From assembly GCF_038725785.1 (NCBI RefSeq), contig NZ_CP109796.1, positions 2,418,001-2,482,000 on the forward strand: DNA of 64,000 nucleotides, given 5' to 3'. Positions within the stretch are counted from its first letter, which is position 1. Every line of letters starts with the position of its first letter. The stretch comes from Termitidicoccus mucosus. Its GTDB lineage: Bacteria; Verrucomicrobiota; Verrucomicrobiia; Opitutales; Opitutaceae. The notes under the pieces are model-generated. The model was not told the DNA's origin and did no database searches. It saw only the letters and a list, made by a program, of their open reading frames with translations. Of this stretch, positions 24,105 through 32,332 are shown piece by piece. Both the position numbers and the translations under genes were made by a program.

Positions 24105-24812
24105 ATGAATAAATCATTTGGCACTTATTTGGCTATCTTAATGCACGCGGCCTGCCTATTGGCAGTCTGCTCATGCAAAAAAAAGGATGCGGCCATACAT
24201 TCACCACAGCCAGATGTTGCCGGACAAAGTCCCCGGCTGCTCACCAGTTCAAATGACGGGATTACGGTTACGAGAAAAGGAAGTTTTGCAAGGTTCGAGT
24301 GGGAGCTGGATTTTGGCGGCTGTAAAACCATCGAAGTCTATCGGAACACGACAGGCATGGCAGAAAACAGGGAAAGAACCGGACGCCTTCACCCGGCAAA
24401 AAAGGAATTCAATGACAGGCTGCCCAACCCTGGCGTCTTTTATTATTGGTTAAAGGTAAAACCTGTATACGGGGAGGCGCAGAATTTCGGCCCGGTTGTC
24501 GTGCCCGCCGATCCGGACAAAGGCAATACCTATCAAGACATCACCGAAGCATTTCGTATTTCCATCTCGCGGACAACCACAGCGGCGACAATCGCATTGA
24601 ATTTCCCGGATGAGGAATACACGCATATAAAGATAATAAAAAACACAAATCCGGACATGACTTCCGGTCTCACCATTCATAAAACAACAAGCAAGAATGA
24701 AACCATACGGGATCCGTTGCCTGATGCGAATAGCGAATACTGGTACCGGGCCGAAGTTTTGCTTGAGAGCGGCAATGAATTCAGAGTAGGCCCAATCAAG
24801 GCGGAGTATTAA
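24105..24812 (+). CDS. Fn3-like lipoprotein 3
   Basis: A 235-residue divergent relative of the lipoproteins at 15618 and 18867, on the opposite strand. It has a signal peptide with a lipobox (ACLLAVCSCKKKD) and two Fn3-like domains. The first holds FEWELDFGGCKTIEVYRNTT and YYWLKVKPVYGEAQ; the second holds IALNFPDEEYTHIKIIKNTN and SEYWYRAEVLLESG. Spacing of these blocks is the same as in the paralogues, but identity is low outside them, so this is an older duplication. The ATG at 24105 has no obvious Shine-Dalgarno sequence. It closes the AT-richer island: the next gene, 18 bases on, is GC-rich. Function is unknown. Confidence 0.75.
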   Translation: MNKSFGTYLAILMHAACLLAVCSCKKKDAAIHSPQPDVAGQSPRLLTSSNDGITVTRKGSFARFEWELDFGGCKTIEVYRNTTGMAENRERTGRLHPAKKEFNDRLPNPGVFYYWLKVKPVYGEAQNFGPVVVPADPDKGNTYQDITEAFRISISRTTTAATIALNFPDEEYTHIKIIKNTNPDMTSGLTIHKTTSKNETIRDPLPDANSEYWYRAEVLLESGNEFRVGPIKAEY

Positions 24813-24829
24813 CTGATGTCACCATCCCC

Positions 24830-26098
24830 ATGAAATTCACCCGACGCAACTGGATCACACTCGCGGGCGGCGCCGCCATCGCCGCCGCCTTGCCACGCCC
24901 GCTCCGCGCCGCCGCGGGCGACGACGGCCAGCCGCTCATCCGCGACTTTGAGGAGCCCATGTTCGACATCCCCCGGCAAATCGCGGCGCCCGCGCGCATT
25001 GCCTCGCTCGAACTCCTCCGCGGCGGCACGGGCTATTTCGTGCGCGCGCGCTCCACCGACGGCGCCGAGGGCCTGGTCGCGACCAAGCAGATGGCGGAGT
25101 TTGTCCCGATTTTTGAAAAACTCGTCGCGCCGCACTTCATCGGCAAGGATGCGCGCGATATCGAGGCGCTCGTCGATTCCGTTTACCGCGACCACTACAA
25201 AAACGCCGGCCTGCCCTTCTGGTGCCCCGTCGCCTACGTCGAGCAAAGCATCCTCGACATGCTCGGCAAAATCGCCCGCAAGCCCGTCTGCGAGCTTCTC
25301 GGCGGCGCGTGGCGCGACGAAATCCCCGTGTATCTGTCCGGCTCCGCGCGCACGCTCCCCGCCGAAGAGGAAGTCGCCATCTACGAACGCGGCGTCGCCG
25401 AGACCGGCGCCAGGGCGGTGAAGTTCAAGATCGGCGGACGCATGAGCCGCAATCTCGACGCCGCGCCCGGCCGCACCGAGAAAGTCCTGCGCCTCGCCCG
25501 CGAAAAGCTCGGCCCCGGCGTCACCCTCATGGCCGACGCCAACGGCTCCTACGATCCCGAAAAGGCGATTGAAATCGGCCGGCTCATGGAGTCGCTCGAC
25601 TACGCGTTTTTCGAGGAGCCGTGCCCGTGGGAAAACCTTTCCGAGACGCAACAAGTCGCCCGCGCGCTCAAAATCCCCGTCGCATGCGGCGAGCAGGACT
25701 CGAGCCTGTGGCGTTTCCGCTGGATGCTCGAAAACGGCGTCATGGACATCGTGCAACCCGACATCAACTACAACGGCGGCCTCATCCGCGCCAAGCGGGT
25801 CGCGCGCATCGCGGAAAAACTCGGCCACACCATCGTGCCGCACAACACGCAAACCGGCCCCGCCTCGGTCAACATCCTGCACTTTGCCGCGTGCACCAAA
25901 AACGCGACCCCGCGCATGGAATACCCATGGCGCGCCCCGAAAAAAGCGGCCTCGTGGTATAAGCCCGATTTCAAAATAACCGACGGCAAAATCCGCGTCC
26001 CGAGAACCCCCGGCCTGGGGATCGAGTTCGACGCGGATTTCGTCGCAAAGGCCAAAATCGTCGCGACGATCACGCACAAAGGCAAAGCCTCGTGGTGA
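24830..26098 (+). CDS. Exported enolase-superfamily enzyme (mandelate racemase type)
   Basis: The 422-residue protein begins with a twin-arginine-like signal (TRRNWITLAGGAAIAAALP), unusual for this normally cytoplasmic superfamily and suggesting folded export. The barrel shows the expected landmarks: K-F-K-I-G-G (general base strand), metal ligands in LMADANGSYD, FFEEPCPWEN and VACGEQDSS, then QPDINYNGGL, and a His in TIVPHNTQTGP. These match mandelate racemase-like acid-sugar dehydratases or racemases. The substrate is not determinable from sequence. It begins 18 bases after lipoprotein 3 but is GC-rich and on the other side of the island boundary, so co-transcription need not mean shared function. 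Confidence 0.85.
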   Translation: MKFTRRNWITLAGGAAIAAALPRPLRAAAGDDGQPLIRDFEEPMFDIPRQIAAPARIASLELLRGGTGYFVRARSTDGAEGLVATKQMAEFVPIFEKLVAPHFIGKDARDIEALVDSVYRDHYKNAGLPFWCPVAYVEQSILDMLGKIARKPVCELLGGAWRDEIPVYLSGSARTLPAEEEVAIYERGVAETGARAVKFKIGGRMSRNLDAAPGRTEKVLRLAREKLGPGVTLMADANGSYDPEKAIEIGRLMESLDYAFFEEPCPWENLSETQQVARALKIPVACGEQDSSLWRFRWMLENGVMDIVQPDINYNGGLIRAKRVARIAEKLGHTIVPHNTQTGPASVNILHFAACTKNATPRMEYPWRAPKKAASWYKPDFKITDGKIRVPRTPGLGIEFDADFVAKAKIVATITHKGKASW

Positions 26099-26190
26099 CA
26101 CCCTCCGGCCGAGCCTTCGCAAAATTTTCCCTCCGCGGAGATGATATTCCGGAGCCAGCGCATTTCAAAAAAATGCGAGGCTGCATTTAT

Positions 26191-26226
26191 AAATGGAGGG
26201 ACGGCCTCCGTGCCGTCCCTCCATTT
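26191..26226. repeat. Perfect 15-base inverted repeat hairpin
   Basis: The arms aaatggagggacggc (26191-26205) and its exact complement (26212-26226) flank a 6-base loop. The same tggagggacggc arm bounds the larger element at 49158-49346. It may serve as a terminator for the enolase-superfamily gene, but lacks a T run. Confidence 0.7.
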
Positions 26227-26281
26227 CAAGCATCGGCCACAGTTTAATTTATAGTAGTTTATATCGATATTTATACATAAT

Positions 26282-26348
26282 GGTAGGGCGAGGCGTCCCC
26301 GCCGAGCCGTTGCTGGCCCGCGGCTCGGCGGGGACGCCTCGCCCTACC
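26282..26348. repeat. Dispersed GC-rich hairpin (copy c)
   Basis: A long stem with arms beginning ggtagggcgaggcgtccccg and ending cgcctcgccctacc encloses a short loop (ttgctggc). The right flank ttttaattggg also occurs beside the 37.3 kb copy, which defines a subfamily distinct from the 23.7/62.2 kb pair. It lies 84 bases from the end of the convergent aldo/keto reductase gene. Confidence 0.8.
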
Positions 26349-26431
26349 CAAAAGTAATTTTAATTGGGGATGATATTATCAGGGCCGGCACAATATTACA
26401 AAGACCGCCCGGTCCCCCTGCCCCGCCGCCC

Positions 26432-27409
26432 TCACGGCACTTCGCCGCGGGCGGCTTCGAGCATGGCATACCATTCGCCACGGGTCAGCGCGAGACGCTC
26501 CGCCTCGGCGGCGGCGGCGATGCGCTCCGGGTTGACCGTGCCGAGGACGGGGCGGATGCCGGCGGGATGCCGCAGGAGCCACGCCAGAAGGAGCGCGTCC
26601 ATGTTGGTGCTTTTTTCGGACGCCATGTTTTTTAAGAAATCAACGAGGTGGCGGTGCGGGTCATCCGCGGGCAGGCCGGGCTTGTGCAGGCGTCCGCCGC
26701 CCACGGGGCTCCATGCCTGGATGGTGATGTCGTGCAGGCGGCAGTAGTCGAGCATCCCCGTGGCGAGTTGCGAGGGCACGCCGCGCTGGTTGGCCAGAAT
26801 GCCCTCGGAAATCAGGGGATGATGGGCGAGGCTCAACTCCAGTTGGTTGGCGACGATGGGCTGGCGGACATGACGGCGGAGGAGGTCGATCTGGAGCCCC
26901 GTGTGGTTGCTGACACCAAAGGCGCGGACTTTGCCGGAGGCGTGCAGGGCGTCGAAGGCGCTGGCGACCTCCTCGGGCTCGACGAGGCAATCGGGCCGGT
27001 GGAGCAGGAGGATGTCGAGTTGCCCGATGCCGAGCCGTTCGAGGATGCCGTCCACGGAGCGGAGGATGTGCTCGCGGCTGAAATCAAAGCGGTGGGGGTC
27101 GCCGGAGCCGGACTCGTCGGCGAAACGGATGCCGCATTTGGACTGGAGGGTGAGGCGCCGGCGGAGCCCGGGATGGGCGCGCAGGTATTCGCCGAAGACG
27201 AGTTCGGATTTGCCGTGGCAGTAGATGTCGGCGTGGTCGAAAAAAGTCATGCCGGCGGCAAGCGCCGCGTCGATGGCCGCAAAGGCGGCGTGGCGCTGCC
27301 CGTCGGTCAGCGGCGAGGAGTCCCACCGGGCGCCGAGGCGCATGCAGCCGTAGATGAGACGCGAGGAGGGCGTGTTTTGCGGAGCGGTGGCATCGGCGGT
27401 GGCACTCAT
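26432..27409 (-). CDS. Aldo/keto reductase family protein
   Basis: The 325-residue cytoplasmic NAD(P)H-dependent oxidoreductase shows the AKR tetrad: Asp and Tyr in FFDHADIYCHGKSE, Lys in LQSKCG and His in ILLLHRPD. Other family blocks are VRAFGVSNHTGLQIDLL, IQAWSPVGGG and the C-terminal cofactor loop VLGTVNPERIAAAAEA. The layout resembles the YdhF-type (bacterial oxidoreductase) subgroup. ATG 27409 (MSATADATAP) is preferred to an upstream in-frame start with no family similarity. It is single on the minus strand, with a divergent gene upstream. The substrate is unknown. Confidence 0.9.
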   Translation of the reverse strand: MSATADATAPQNTPSSRLIYGCMRLGARWDSSPLTDGQRHAAFAAIDAALAAGMTFFDHADIYCHGKSELVFGEYLRAHPGLRRRLTLQSKCGIRFADESGSGDPHRFDFSREHILRSVDGILERLGIGQLDILLLHRPDCLVEPEEVASAFDALHASGKVRAFGVSNHTGLQIDLLRRHVRQPIVANQLELSLAHHPLISEGILANQRGVPSQLATGMLDYCRLHDITIQAWSPVGGGRLHKPGLPADDPHRHLVDFLKNMASEKSTNMDALLLAWLLRHPAGIRPVLGTVNPERIAAAAEAERLALTRGEWYAMLEAARGEVP

Positions 27410-27542
27410 AAGGCATCGTGAATGTGACGGGCCCCGGGATTTTGGCAAGGCTGCCGGCGGCAGGTCGATGCCTGTCATTTCAGGAAGGCGGGGCCATCCC
27501 GAGGATTGCCTCGACGATGAACCGCCCTCACCATGCCAGACA

Positions 27543-27564
27543 CCCCGCGCCTTTGCGCGCGGGG
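27543..27564. other. Short GC hairpin in a divergent promoter region
   Basis: The arms ccccgcgc and gcgcgggg with a 6-base loop are followed on the plus strand by agctttattgat. The site lies between the divergent aldo/keto reductase and PPC genes, so it may act in a 5' leader rather than as a terminator. Confidence 0.35.
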
Positions 27565-27627
27565 AGCTTTATTGATATGAGAACCATCAGACAATAATCC
27601 GCCATAAAATATTCCGAAATCAGCATC

Positions 27628-28149
27628 ATGAACCAGACAAAGATAAAAAAGTTAATCGTATTGATCGCCCTATCCAGCCTCGCTTTGTGCGTTGCGAATG
27701 CGCAAACCTTCAAGGGCAGCCGCTGGACCGCCAGAAAAGCCGGGGACGCCTACATCGTCAGCATACAGGACAAATCAAGCATTGTGGAGGCATTGACCGA
27801 CTTCGTCACCTCCCGGAAAATCCAGGCCGGGCAAATCACCGGCATTGGCGCCACCAACGAGGCGACCTTGCGTTTCTTTGACCCCGCGACCAAGAAATAT
27901 GCCGACAAGGTTTTTAAGGAGCAGATGGAGATCTCCAATCTGTCCGGCAACATTTCCGAGGTGGAGGGCAAGCCCGTGCTGCATTTGCATATTACACTTG
28001 GGAGAAGGGACTACACCGCCCTGGCCGGTCACTTGCTGGATGCAAAAATCCGCGGGGCCGGTGAATGCTTCGTTTATCCGATGGATGCCAAAATCATCAA
28101 AGTGAAAAACGAGGAGGTCGGACTTAATTTCTATGATTTCGAACCATAA
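27628..28149 (+). CDS. Secreted PPC-domain (DUF296) protein
   Basis: The 173-residue protein is the PPC/PCC domain, a trimeric fold found fused to AT-hooks in plants but usually alone in bacteria. Family marks are GQITGIGATNEATLRFFDP (about 70-88) and VLHLHITLGRRDYTALAGHL with the conserved His pair, then GECFVYP. Unusually it starts with a clean signal peptide (LIVLIALSSLALCVANAQTF), so the mature protein should be periplasmic and cannot bind DNA there. Small-molecule or metal binding is more likely. It precedes a HAD-type protein by 57 bases on the same strand, probably an operon. The ATG at 27628 puts the signal peptide in place. Confidence 0.82.
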   Translation: MNQTKIKKLIVLIALSSLALCVANAQTFKGSRWTARKAGDAYIVSIQDKSSIVEALTDFVTSRKIQAGQITGIGATNEATLRFFDPATKKYADKVFKEQMEISNLSGNISEVEGKPVLHLHITLGRRDYTALAGHLLDAKIRGAGECFVYPMDAKIIKVKNEEVGLNFYDFEP

Positions 28150-28206
28150 ACAGCCGCGGGCAAACGCGCTTGTCCGCGGGCGGCCCGTCGTTAACATATC
28201 GAAAAC

Positions 28207-28677
28207 ATGATATCTTTATCCATTCCCGACTATGGCGATATTGAGCTAAAGCATGTCGTCAGCGACTACAACGGGACCCTTGCCGTGGACGGAATCCTTA
28301 TCGAAGGCGTCGCAGATGCCCTGCGCACGCTCTCGGAACATATCGAAATCCATGTCGTCACGGCCGACACTTTCGGCCTGGCGAAAGCCCAGCTTGCCGG
28401 TCTCCCCGTCACCTTGGTCATCGCACCGCCGGAAAACCAGGCCGACACCAAGCTCGATTATATTCGAAAGCTGGGGGCGGCGAATGTCGTGGCTATTGGA
28501 AATGGGAGAAATGACAGGAAGATGCTGGAGCATGCCGCCCTTGGCATTGCCTTGATCCAGAAGGAAGGGGCGGCGGCGGAGACTTTGCGCAGTGCCGATG
28601 TGGTCAGCACAAGCATTCTCGAGGCGCTCGATCTGCTGAGTAACACCAAAAGACTGAAGGCCACATTGAGATCATGA
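28207..28677 (+). CDS. HAD-superfamily protein, soluble P-type-ATPase-like
   Basis: The 156-residue HAD domain has no cap insert of note. Motif I reads VSDYNGTLAVDG, with Asn where many HAD phosphatases have the second Asp. As I recall, this variant is typical of the small group annotated as soluble P-type ATPase. Motif II is HVVTADT, the Lys lies in the ENQADTKLDYI region, and motif III/IV is AIGNGRNDRKML. The protein should be cytoplasmic and Mg2+-dependent, with unknown substrate. It follows the secreted PPC protein and ends 80 bases before the convergent efflux operon. Confidence 0.8.
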   Translation: MISLSIPDYGDIELKHVVSDYNGTLAVDGILIEGVADALRTLSEHIEIHVVTADTFGLAKAQLAGLPVTLVIAPPENQADTKLDYIRKLGAANVVAIGNGRNDRKMLEHAALGIALIQKEGAAAETLRSADVVSTSILEALDLLSNTKRLKATLRS

Positions 28678-28757
28678 AACGGACGAACCCGGCGATGCTG
28701 CGAGGGCGCGACGCCGGATTTTTCCACCCTATGGAGGCCATGCGTTATGGGATGGCT

Positions 28758-29816
28758 TCACCTCACCGCGGCCTTGGCCGGCCTGGCCGTGTCCACGCTG
28801 ACCACCACCGACATGCCGGGGACGAGGTCGGCGGCGAGCGGCTGGTCCTCGTCGATGGCGATGCGCACGGGCAGGCGCTGCGCGATCTTGGTGAAGTTGC
28901 CCGTGGCATTGTCGGCCTTCAACACGCTGAACTCGGAGCCGGTCGCCGGCGAAAACTCCTCGATGCGGCCGGTCAGCCGCGCGTGGCGGAATGCGTCCAC
29001 GGTGAACGTCACCGGCTGGCCGGCCCTCATGCCGGAGAGCTGGTTCTCCTTAAAATTCGCGCTCACCCATTTTTTCCCGGGCACGAGCGCGGCAAGCTGG
29101 GTGCCGGGCGAAACATACTGGCCGAGACGCGCCCCGATCTCCCCCAGCTTGCCGTCCTGCGGCGCGACGATGCGCGTGTTTTCCAGGTCTATCTCCGCGA
29201 GCGCGAGGGCGGCCTCCGCGTTTTTCACCGCCGCCTCCAGCCCGTCGCGCCCGACAATGATCGATTGCAGGTCCTGCCGCGCCACCTCCAGCGCCGCCCC
29301 GGCCTGCTGCAAGGCGGTGCGCGCGCGGTCGAGTTCAAGCCTTGCCTGATCGTCCGACGAGCGCGACGCCGCCCCCGATTGCAACAACGATTCCACCCGC
29401 CCCGCGTTCAACTCCGCCGTCCTGAGCGCCGCCTGCGCGCCGGTGATCTGCGCCTCGCACGAGCGGATGCGGGCCTCGGCGGCATGCCCCGCCTGCTCCG
29501 CGCCGGCGAGGTTCGCCTTGTGCCCGGCGAGGGAGGCCCGCGCCTGCTCCAGTTTCTGCCGGAAAATCCGGTCGTCGATTTGTATGATCAGGTCGCCCTC
29601 CCTCACCTTTTGATAATCCCGCACCGCGACCTCCTTTATATAACCGGCGAGCTGCGGGCTGATGAGGGTGACCTGTCCGCGCACATAGGCGTTGTCGGTG
29701 GTCTCGACCGCGCTGGCGAACGGCGGCAGGCGCCAGGCGTGCAGCACCAGCAGCGCGCCGGCGACGGCGGTGAACACTATGATATAAGTGGCGGGCGAAC
29801 GAAACGCTTTCAGCAT
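28758..29816 (-). CDS. HlyD/EmrA-type membrane-fusion protein of an efflux pump
   Basis: The 352-residue periplasmic adaptor has an N-terminal membrane anchor (ATYIIVFTAVAGALLVLHAW) and a lipoyl-like half (DNAYVRGQVTLISPQLAGYI and KVREGDLIIQIDDRIF). A long alpha-hairpin with Ala-rich coiled coil covers about 80-210. The second lipoyl half is TRIVAPQDGKLGEIGARLGQ, followed by a beta barrel (WVSANFKENQLSGMRAGQPV). It links the inner-membrane transporter to an outer-membrane channel. Its ATG overlaps the stop of the transporter gene by a few bases, so they are translationally coupled. No TolC-like gene is present in the window. Confidence 0.92.
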   Translation of the reverse strand: MLKAFRSPATYIIVFTAVAGALLVLHAWRLPPFASAVETTDNAYVRGQVTLISPQLAGYIKEVAVRDYQKVREGDLIIQIDDRIFRQKLEQARASLAGHKANLAGAEQAGHAAEARIRSCEAQITGAQAALRTAELNAGRVESLLQSGAASRSSDDQARLELDRARTALQQAGAALEVARQDLQSIIVGRDGLEAAVKNAEAALALAEIDLENTRIVAPQDGKLGEIGARLGQYVSPGTQLAALVPGKKWVSANFKENQLSGMRAGQPVTFTVDAFRHARLTGRIEEFSPATGSEFSVLKADNATGNFTKIAQRLPVRIAIDEDQPLAADLVPGMSVVVSVDTARPAKAAVR

Positions 29817-31459
29817 GACACGGGCTCCCCGGTTTTATTGGTTGGAAGGAAAAATTTCATTTTCAGTTGAATATAAGCCGAGCGCAGCAGCAGCACGGCC
29901 AGCGCCGCGCCCGCGATGACGGAAATCGCCAGGAACACGTCGTTGTAAGCCAATATATAGGCCTCGCGCGTCGTCTGCTGGGAAAGCAGCGCGAGCCCCT
30001 CGGCCTTGAGCAACACGCCGTCGGTCAGCACCCGGCCATAGGCGGCGGAGAGCTGGCTCACCCGCCCGGCGACCAGGGGATCCGCCATCACGATGCGCTC
30101 GACGAGGAGGCTGGAGTGGAATTTCTCGCGGATGGTCACGAAGGTGTTGAGGAAGGACGAACCCATGAGCCCGCCCAGATTCTGCGTGAACAGGAAGACG
30201 ACGATATAACTGGTGATGTAAGTAGGCCCGCGTTTCAGCGCCGCCGCGATGCCGGCAGTCATCACCGACGGGAGGAACAGGACGCTGCCAAAGGCGATCA
30301 GCGCCTGGCTCATATACATGTTTTCGGGCCGCGTGAGACTGGTCGCTTGGCCGTCCATGCAGGCGCCCGCACAGATGCACAACAGCGAGAGCATGTGTAT
30401 TCGCCGGATGCGCTCGGGTTTCAGGATCGCGCCCGACACGAGCCCGCCGGCGGCCATGCCCGCCAGGATCACGAGGTATAATCCCCTGCTCTGCTCGTTG
30501 AGCAGCCCGATGCTCTGGAACAGGCCGGCGGCTCCCGTGGTTTGCTCCGAAAGCACGATGCGGAAGACCAGGGCGACCAGCGCGAAGCGCAGCATTTCGC
30601 CGCTCAGTAGCCAGCGCACATTGACCAGCGGCGTGTCGCGGTGGACTTCGATCACCGCCGCGGCGCCGATCGCGACCAGGGCCGCCGCCGCGCACCACCC
30701 GAGCCACGGGGACTCCAGCCACCAGTAATCGGGCTGCCGCCCCATCGTGAACACGACGGCGAGCAGCCCGAAGCCGATTGCAATCAGGGGGAACGTGATG
30801 GCGTCCTTCCAATGCAGCACCTTGGCGCGCTGGATCGTTGTCAGCGGCAGACGGTAGATGGCGGCCAGCGCGAGCAGCGCCAGCCCCACGTCCATCGCAT
30901 ACAAGGCCTGCCACCCGCCGATATCCAGCAGCGGCGGCGATATCAGCCGGGCGACCATCGGCATCGAAAGCGAGCAGGTCAGCGCCATGCTGAACCCCCA
31001 GGTCCGTTTCAGCGCCGGCGGAAACGCCTCCAGCATGTATAAAAACCCGAGCGAGGAAATGGCCGGGCCAACCATGCCCGCTAGGAAGCGCACGGCCATG
31101 CCCGAATATATATTGTGCGGGATGAGATGCAGGAGCGACGCCACGACAAACACCACGATGCTCGGCTCCGCAAACCGCCGCAGCCCGAACTGCGTGCGCA
31201 CCTTTATCAGGATCAGCGTCATGCTGGCAAAGGGCGCCATGTAGGCCGCGACGAACCAGTTCATTTCCGTCGTGGTCGCGCCAAAGGCGCCCGCGAGCTG
31301 GGGAAGGTTGACCGGAACGAAGTTCATGCCCAGCCCCTGGGTGAAAATCAGCAGCACCGAGGTGGCCGCATAGATCACCGGACGCAGGCGCGGATTGATG
31401 ACGGCGGCCTGTTCCGCGATTTCTGATGGATTGGATGGGTTTTCTGACATTCGATTCAT
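29810..31459 (-). CDS. EmrB-type (DHA2) major facilitator efflux transporter
   Basis: The 549-residue multi-spanning protein fits the 14-helix DHA2 drug:H+ antiporter family. Recognisable are FTQGLGMNFVPVNLPQLAGA (helix 1), the short helix with EMNWFVAAYMAPFASMTLIL, and RFLAGMVGPAISSLGFLYML. The late segment YITSYIVVFLFTQNLGGLMG is also typical. ATG 31459 (MNRMSENPSN) or 31450 (MSENPSNP) is more plausible than the farther upstream start. The gene lies between the MarR regulator and the adaptor, all on one strand, the usual layout of an EmrAB-like resistance operon. The substrate is unknown. Confidence 0.92.
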   Translation of the reverse strand: MNRMSENPSNPSEIAEQAAVINPRLRPVIYAATSVLLIFTQGLGMNFVPVNLPQLAGAFGATTTEMNWFVAAYMAPFASMTLILIKVRTQFGLRRFAEPSIVVFVVASLLHLIPHNIYSGMAVRFLAGMVGPAISSLGFLYMLEAFPPALKRTWGFSMALTCSLSMPMVARLISPPLLDIGGWQALYAMDVGLALLALAAIYRLPLTTIQRAKVLHWKDAITFPLIAIGFGLLAVVFTMGRQPDYWWLESPWLGWCAAAALVAIGAAAVIEVHRDTPLVNVRWLLSGEMLRFALVALVFRIVLSEQTTGAAGLFQSIGLLNEQSRGLYLVILAGMAAGGLVSGAILKPERIRRIHMLSLLCICAGACMDGQATSLTRPENMYMSQALIAFGSVLFLPSVMTAGIAAALKRGPTYITSYIVVFLFTQNLGGLMGSSFLNTFVTIREKFHSSLLVERIVMADPLVAGRVSQLSAAYGRVLTDGVLLKAEGLALLSQQTTREAYILAYNDVFLAISVIAGAALAVLLLRSAYIQLKMKFFLPTNKTGEPVSC

Positions 31460-31535
31460 GCGAGGCCGGATGCCGCGCCGCTTGCGCAAACACGCTCCAG
31501 CATCCTAGAGTCCCGGGCGCATCGCCCGCCTGCGC

Positions 31536-31979
31536 CTAGGCCGGGGTTTCGAGGTTGCCGATGACCACTTCCAGCACGCGGACCGCCGCGCCCAGGTCGC
31601 GCGACGCGACGCCTTTCAGCATGTCGCGCCCCAGGGCGTTGGAAATCTCCTCCAGCTCCGCGACCTGGCGCCTGGCGGCCGGGGTCAGCACGATCTGCTT
31701 GGCCCTCCGGTCGCCGGCGATGGCGCACCGCCGGATAAGCCCCTGTTTTTCCATGCCGTCGAGCAGCCGGACCACGCTCGGGTTTTCGATTTCCAGAAAG
31801 CGCGCCAGCCCGGTTTGGTTGATCCCCGGGGTGTCCGAGATGCGGAGCAGCGCGCGCGCCCGCGAGAGCGTCAGCCCCCGCTTGCTCACGATGCCGTCAT
31901 AAGCGGTCCGCATCCGCCGGGCCGCGATGGACAGCGCGGTCATGAAACGTCGTTCCATGGGCAGGCCGGATTTATTCAT
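31536..31979 (-). CDS. MarR-family transcriptional regulator of the efflux operon
   Basis: The 147-residue winged-helix protein shows the MarR layout. An N-terminal dimerisation helix is followed by LTLSRARALLRISDTPGINQ, the recognition part GLARFLEIENPSVVRLLDGM and the wing EKQGLIRRCAIAGDRRAKQI, then a C-terminal dimer helix. Members of the family repress efflux genes and release DNA on ligand binding. It is first in the operon, 77 bases upstream of the transporter. A large palindrome lies just before its ATG (31993-32023) and is the likely autoregulatory operator. Upstream is a 353-base gap to the divergent glycosyltransferase gene. Confidence 0.9.
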   Translation of the reverse strand: MNKSGLPMERRFMTALSIAARRMRTAYDGIVSKRGLTLSRARALLRISDTPGINQTGLARFLEIENPSVVRLLDGMEKQGLIRRCAIAGDRRAKQIVLTPAARRQVAELEEISNALGRDMLKGVASRDLGAAVRVLEVVIGNLETPA

Positions 31980-31992
31980 AGGTTCCTAAAAG

Positions 31993-32023
31993 ATGCATGG
32001 CTAACTATTAGTCAAGCATGCAT
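31993..32023. promoter_or_regulatory. Candidate MarR operator overlapping the efflux-operon promoter
   Basis: A 31-base near-palindrome starts and ends with atgcat and has a centre around ctaactattagtc. It lies 14 bases upstream of the marR-like ATG. On the minus strand it contains TTGACT, a possible -35 box, so bound repressor would block the promoter. This fits MarR binding sites in size and position. Confidence 0.6.
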
Positions 32024-32332
32024 TATGGCGGACGAAAGCGGGGGCGGGCGCGCCCCGGGGTCCTTCCAGTTTCACATGAGGCTTACGAAAAAGGGCTTGG
32101 CTTGGGCGGGTATGGCCCCAAAATTGCACCGTTCGGCGATGCGAATGACCGGGTGGCGCAGCCGCCTGCCGCGCGTCATTTGGGTCGTTGCGTGGCGTCC
32201 TGCCCCGGCAGGGCGTCGCAATCGGGGCGCCGCCTCCCGGGGCGGTTGTCATCGCGCCCCCGCGCGTGTTTTGCGCGCGGACGGCATCCTCCGATATGCG
32301 CCCGCGGGCGTGTGTCATCACACCATCCCTCC

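Noticed and set aside
28207-28677. Asn in HAD motif I (DYNGT) as evidence of an inactive enzyme
   Set aside because: The same variant is, to my knowledge, normal in the small soluble P-type-ATPase-like group, so it is not a sign of decay.
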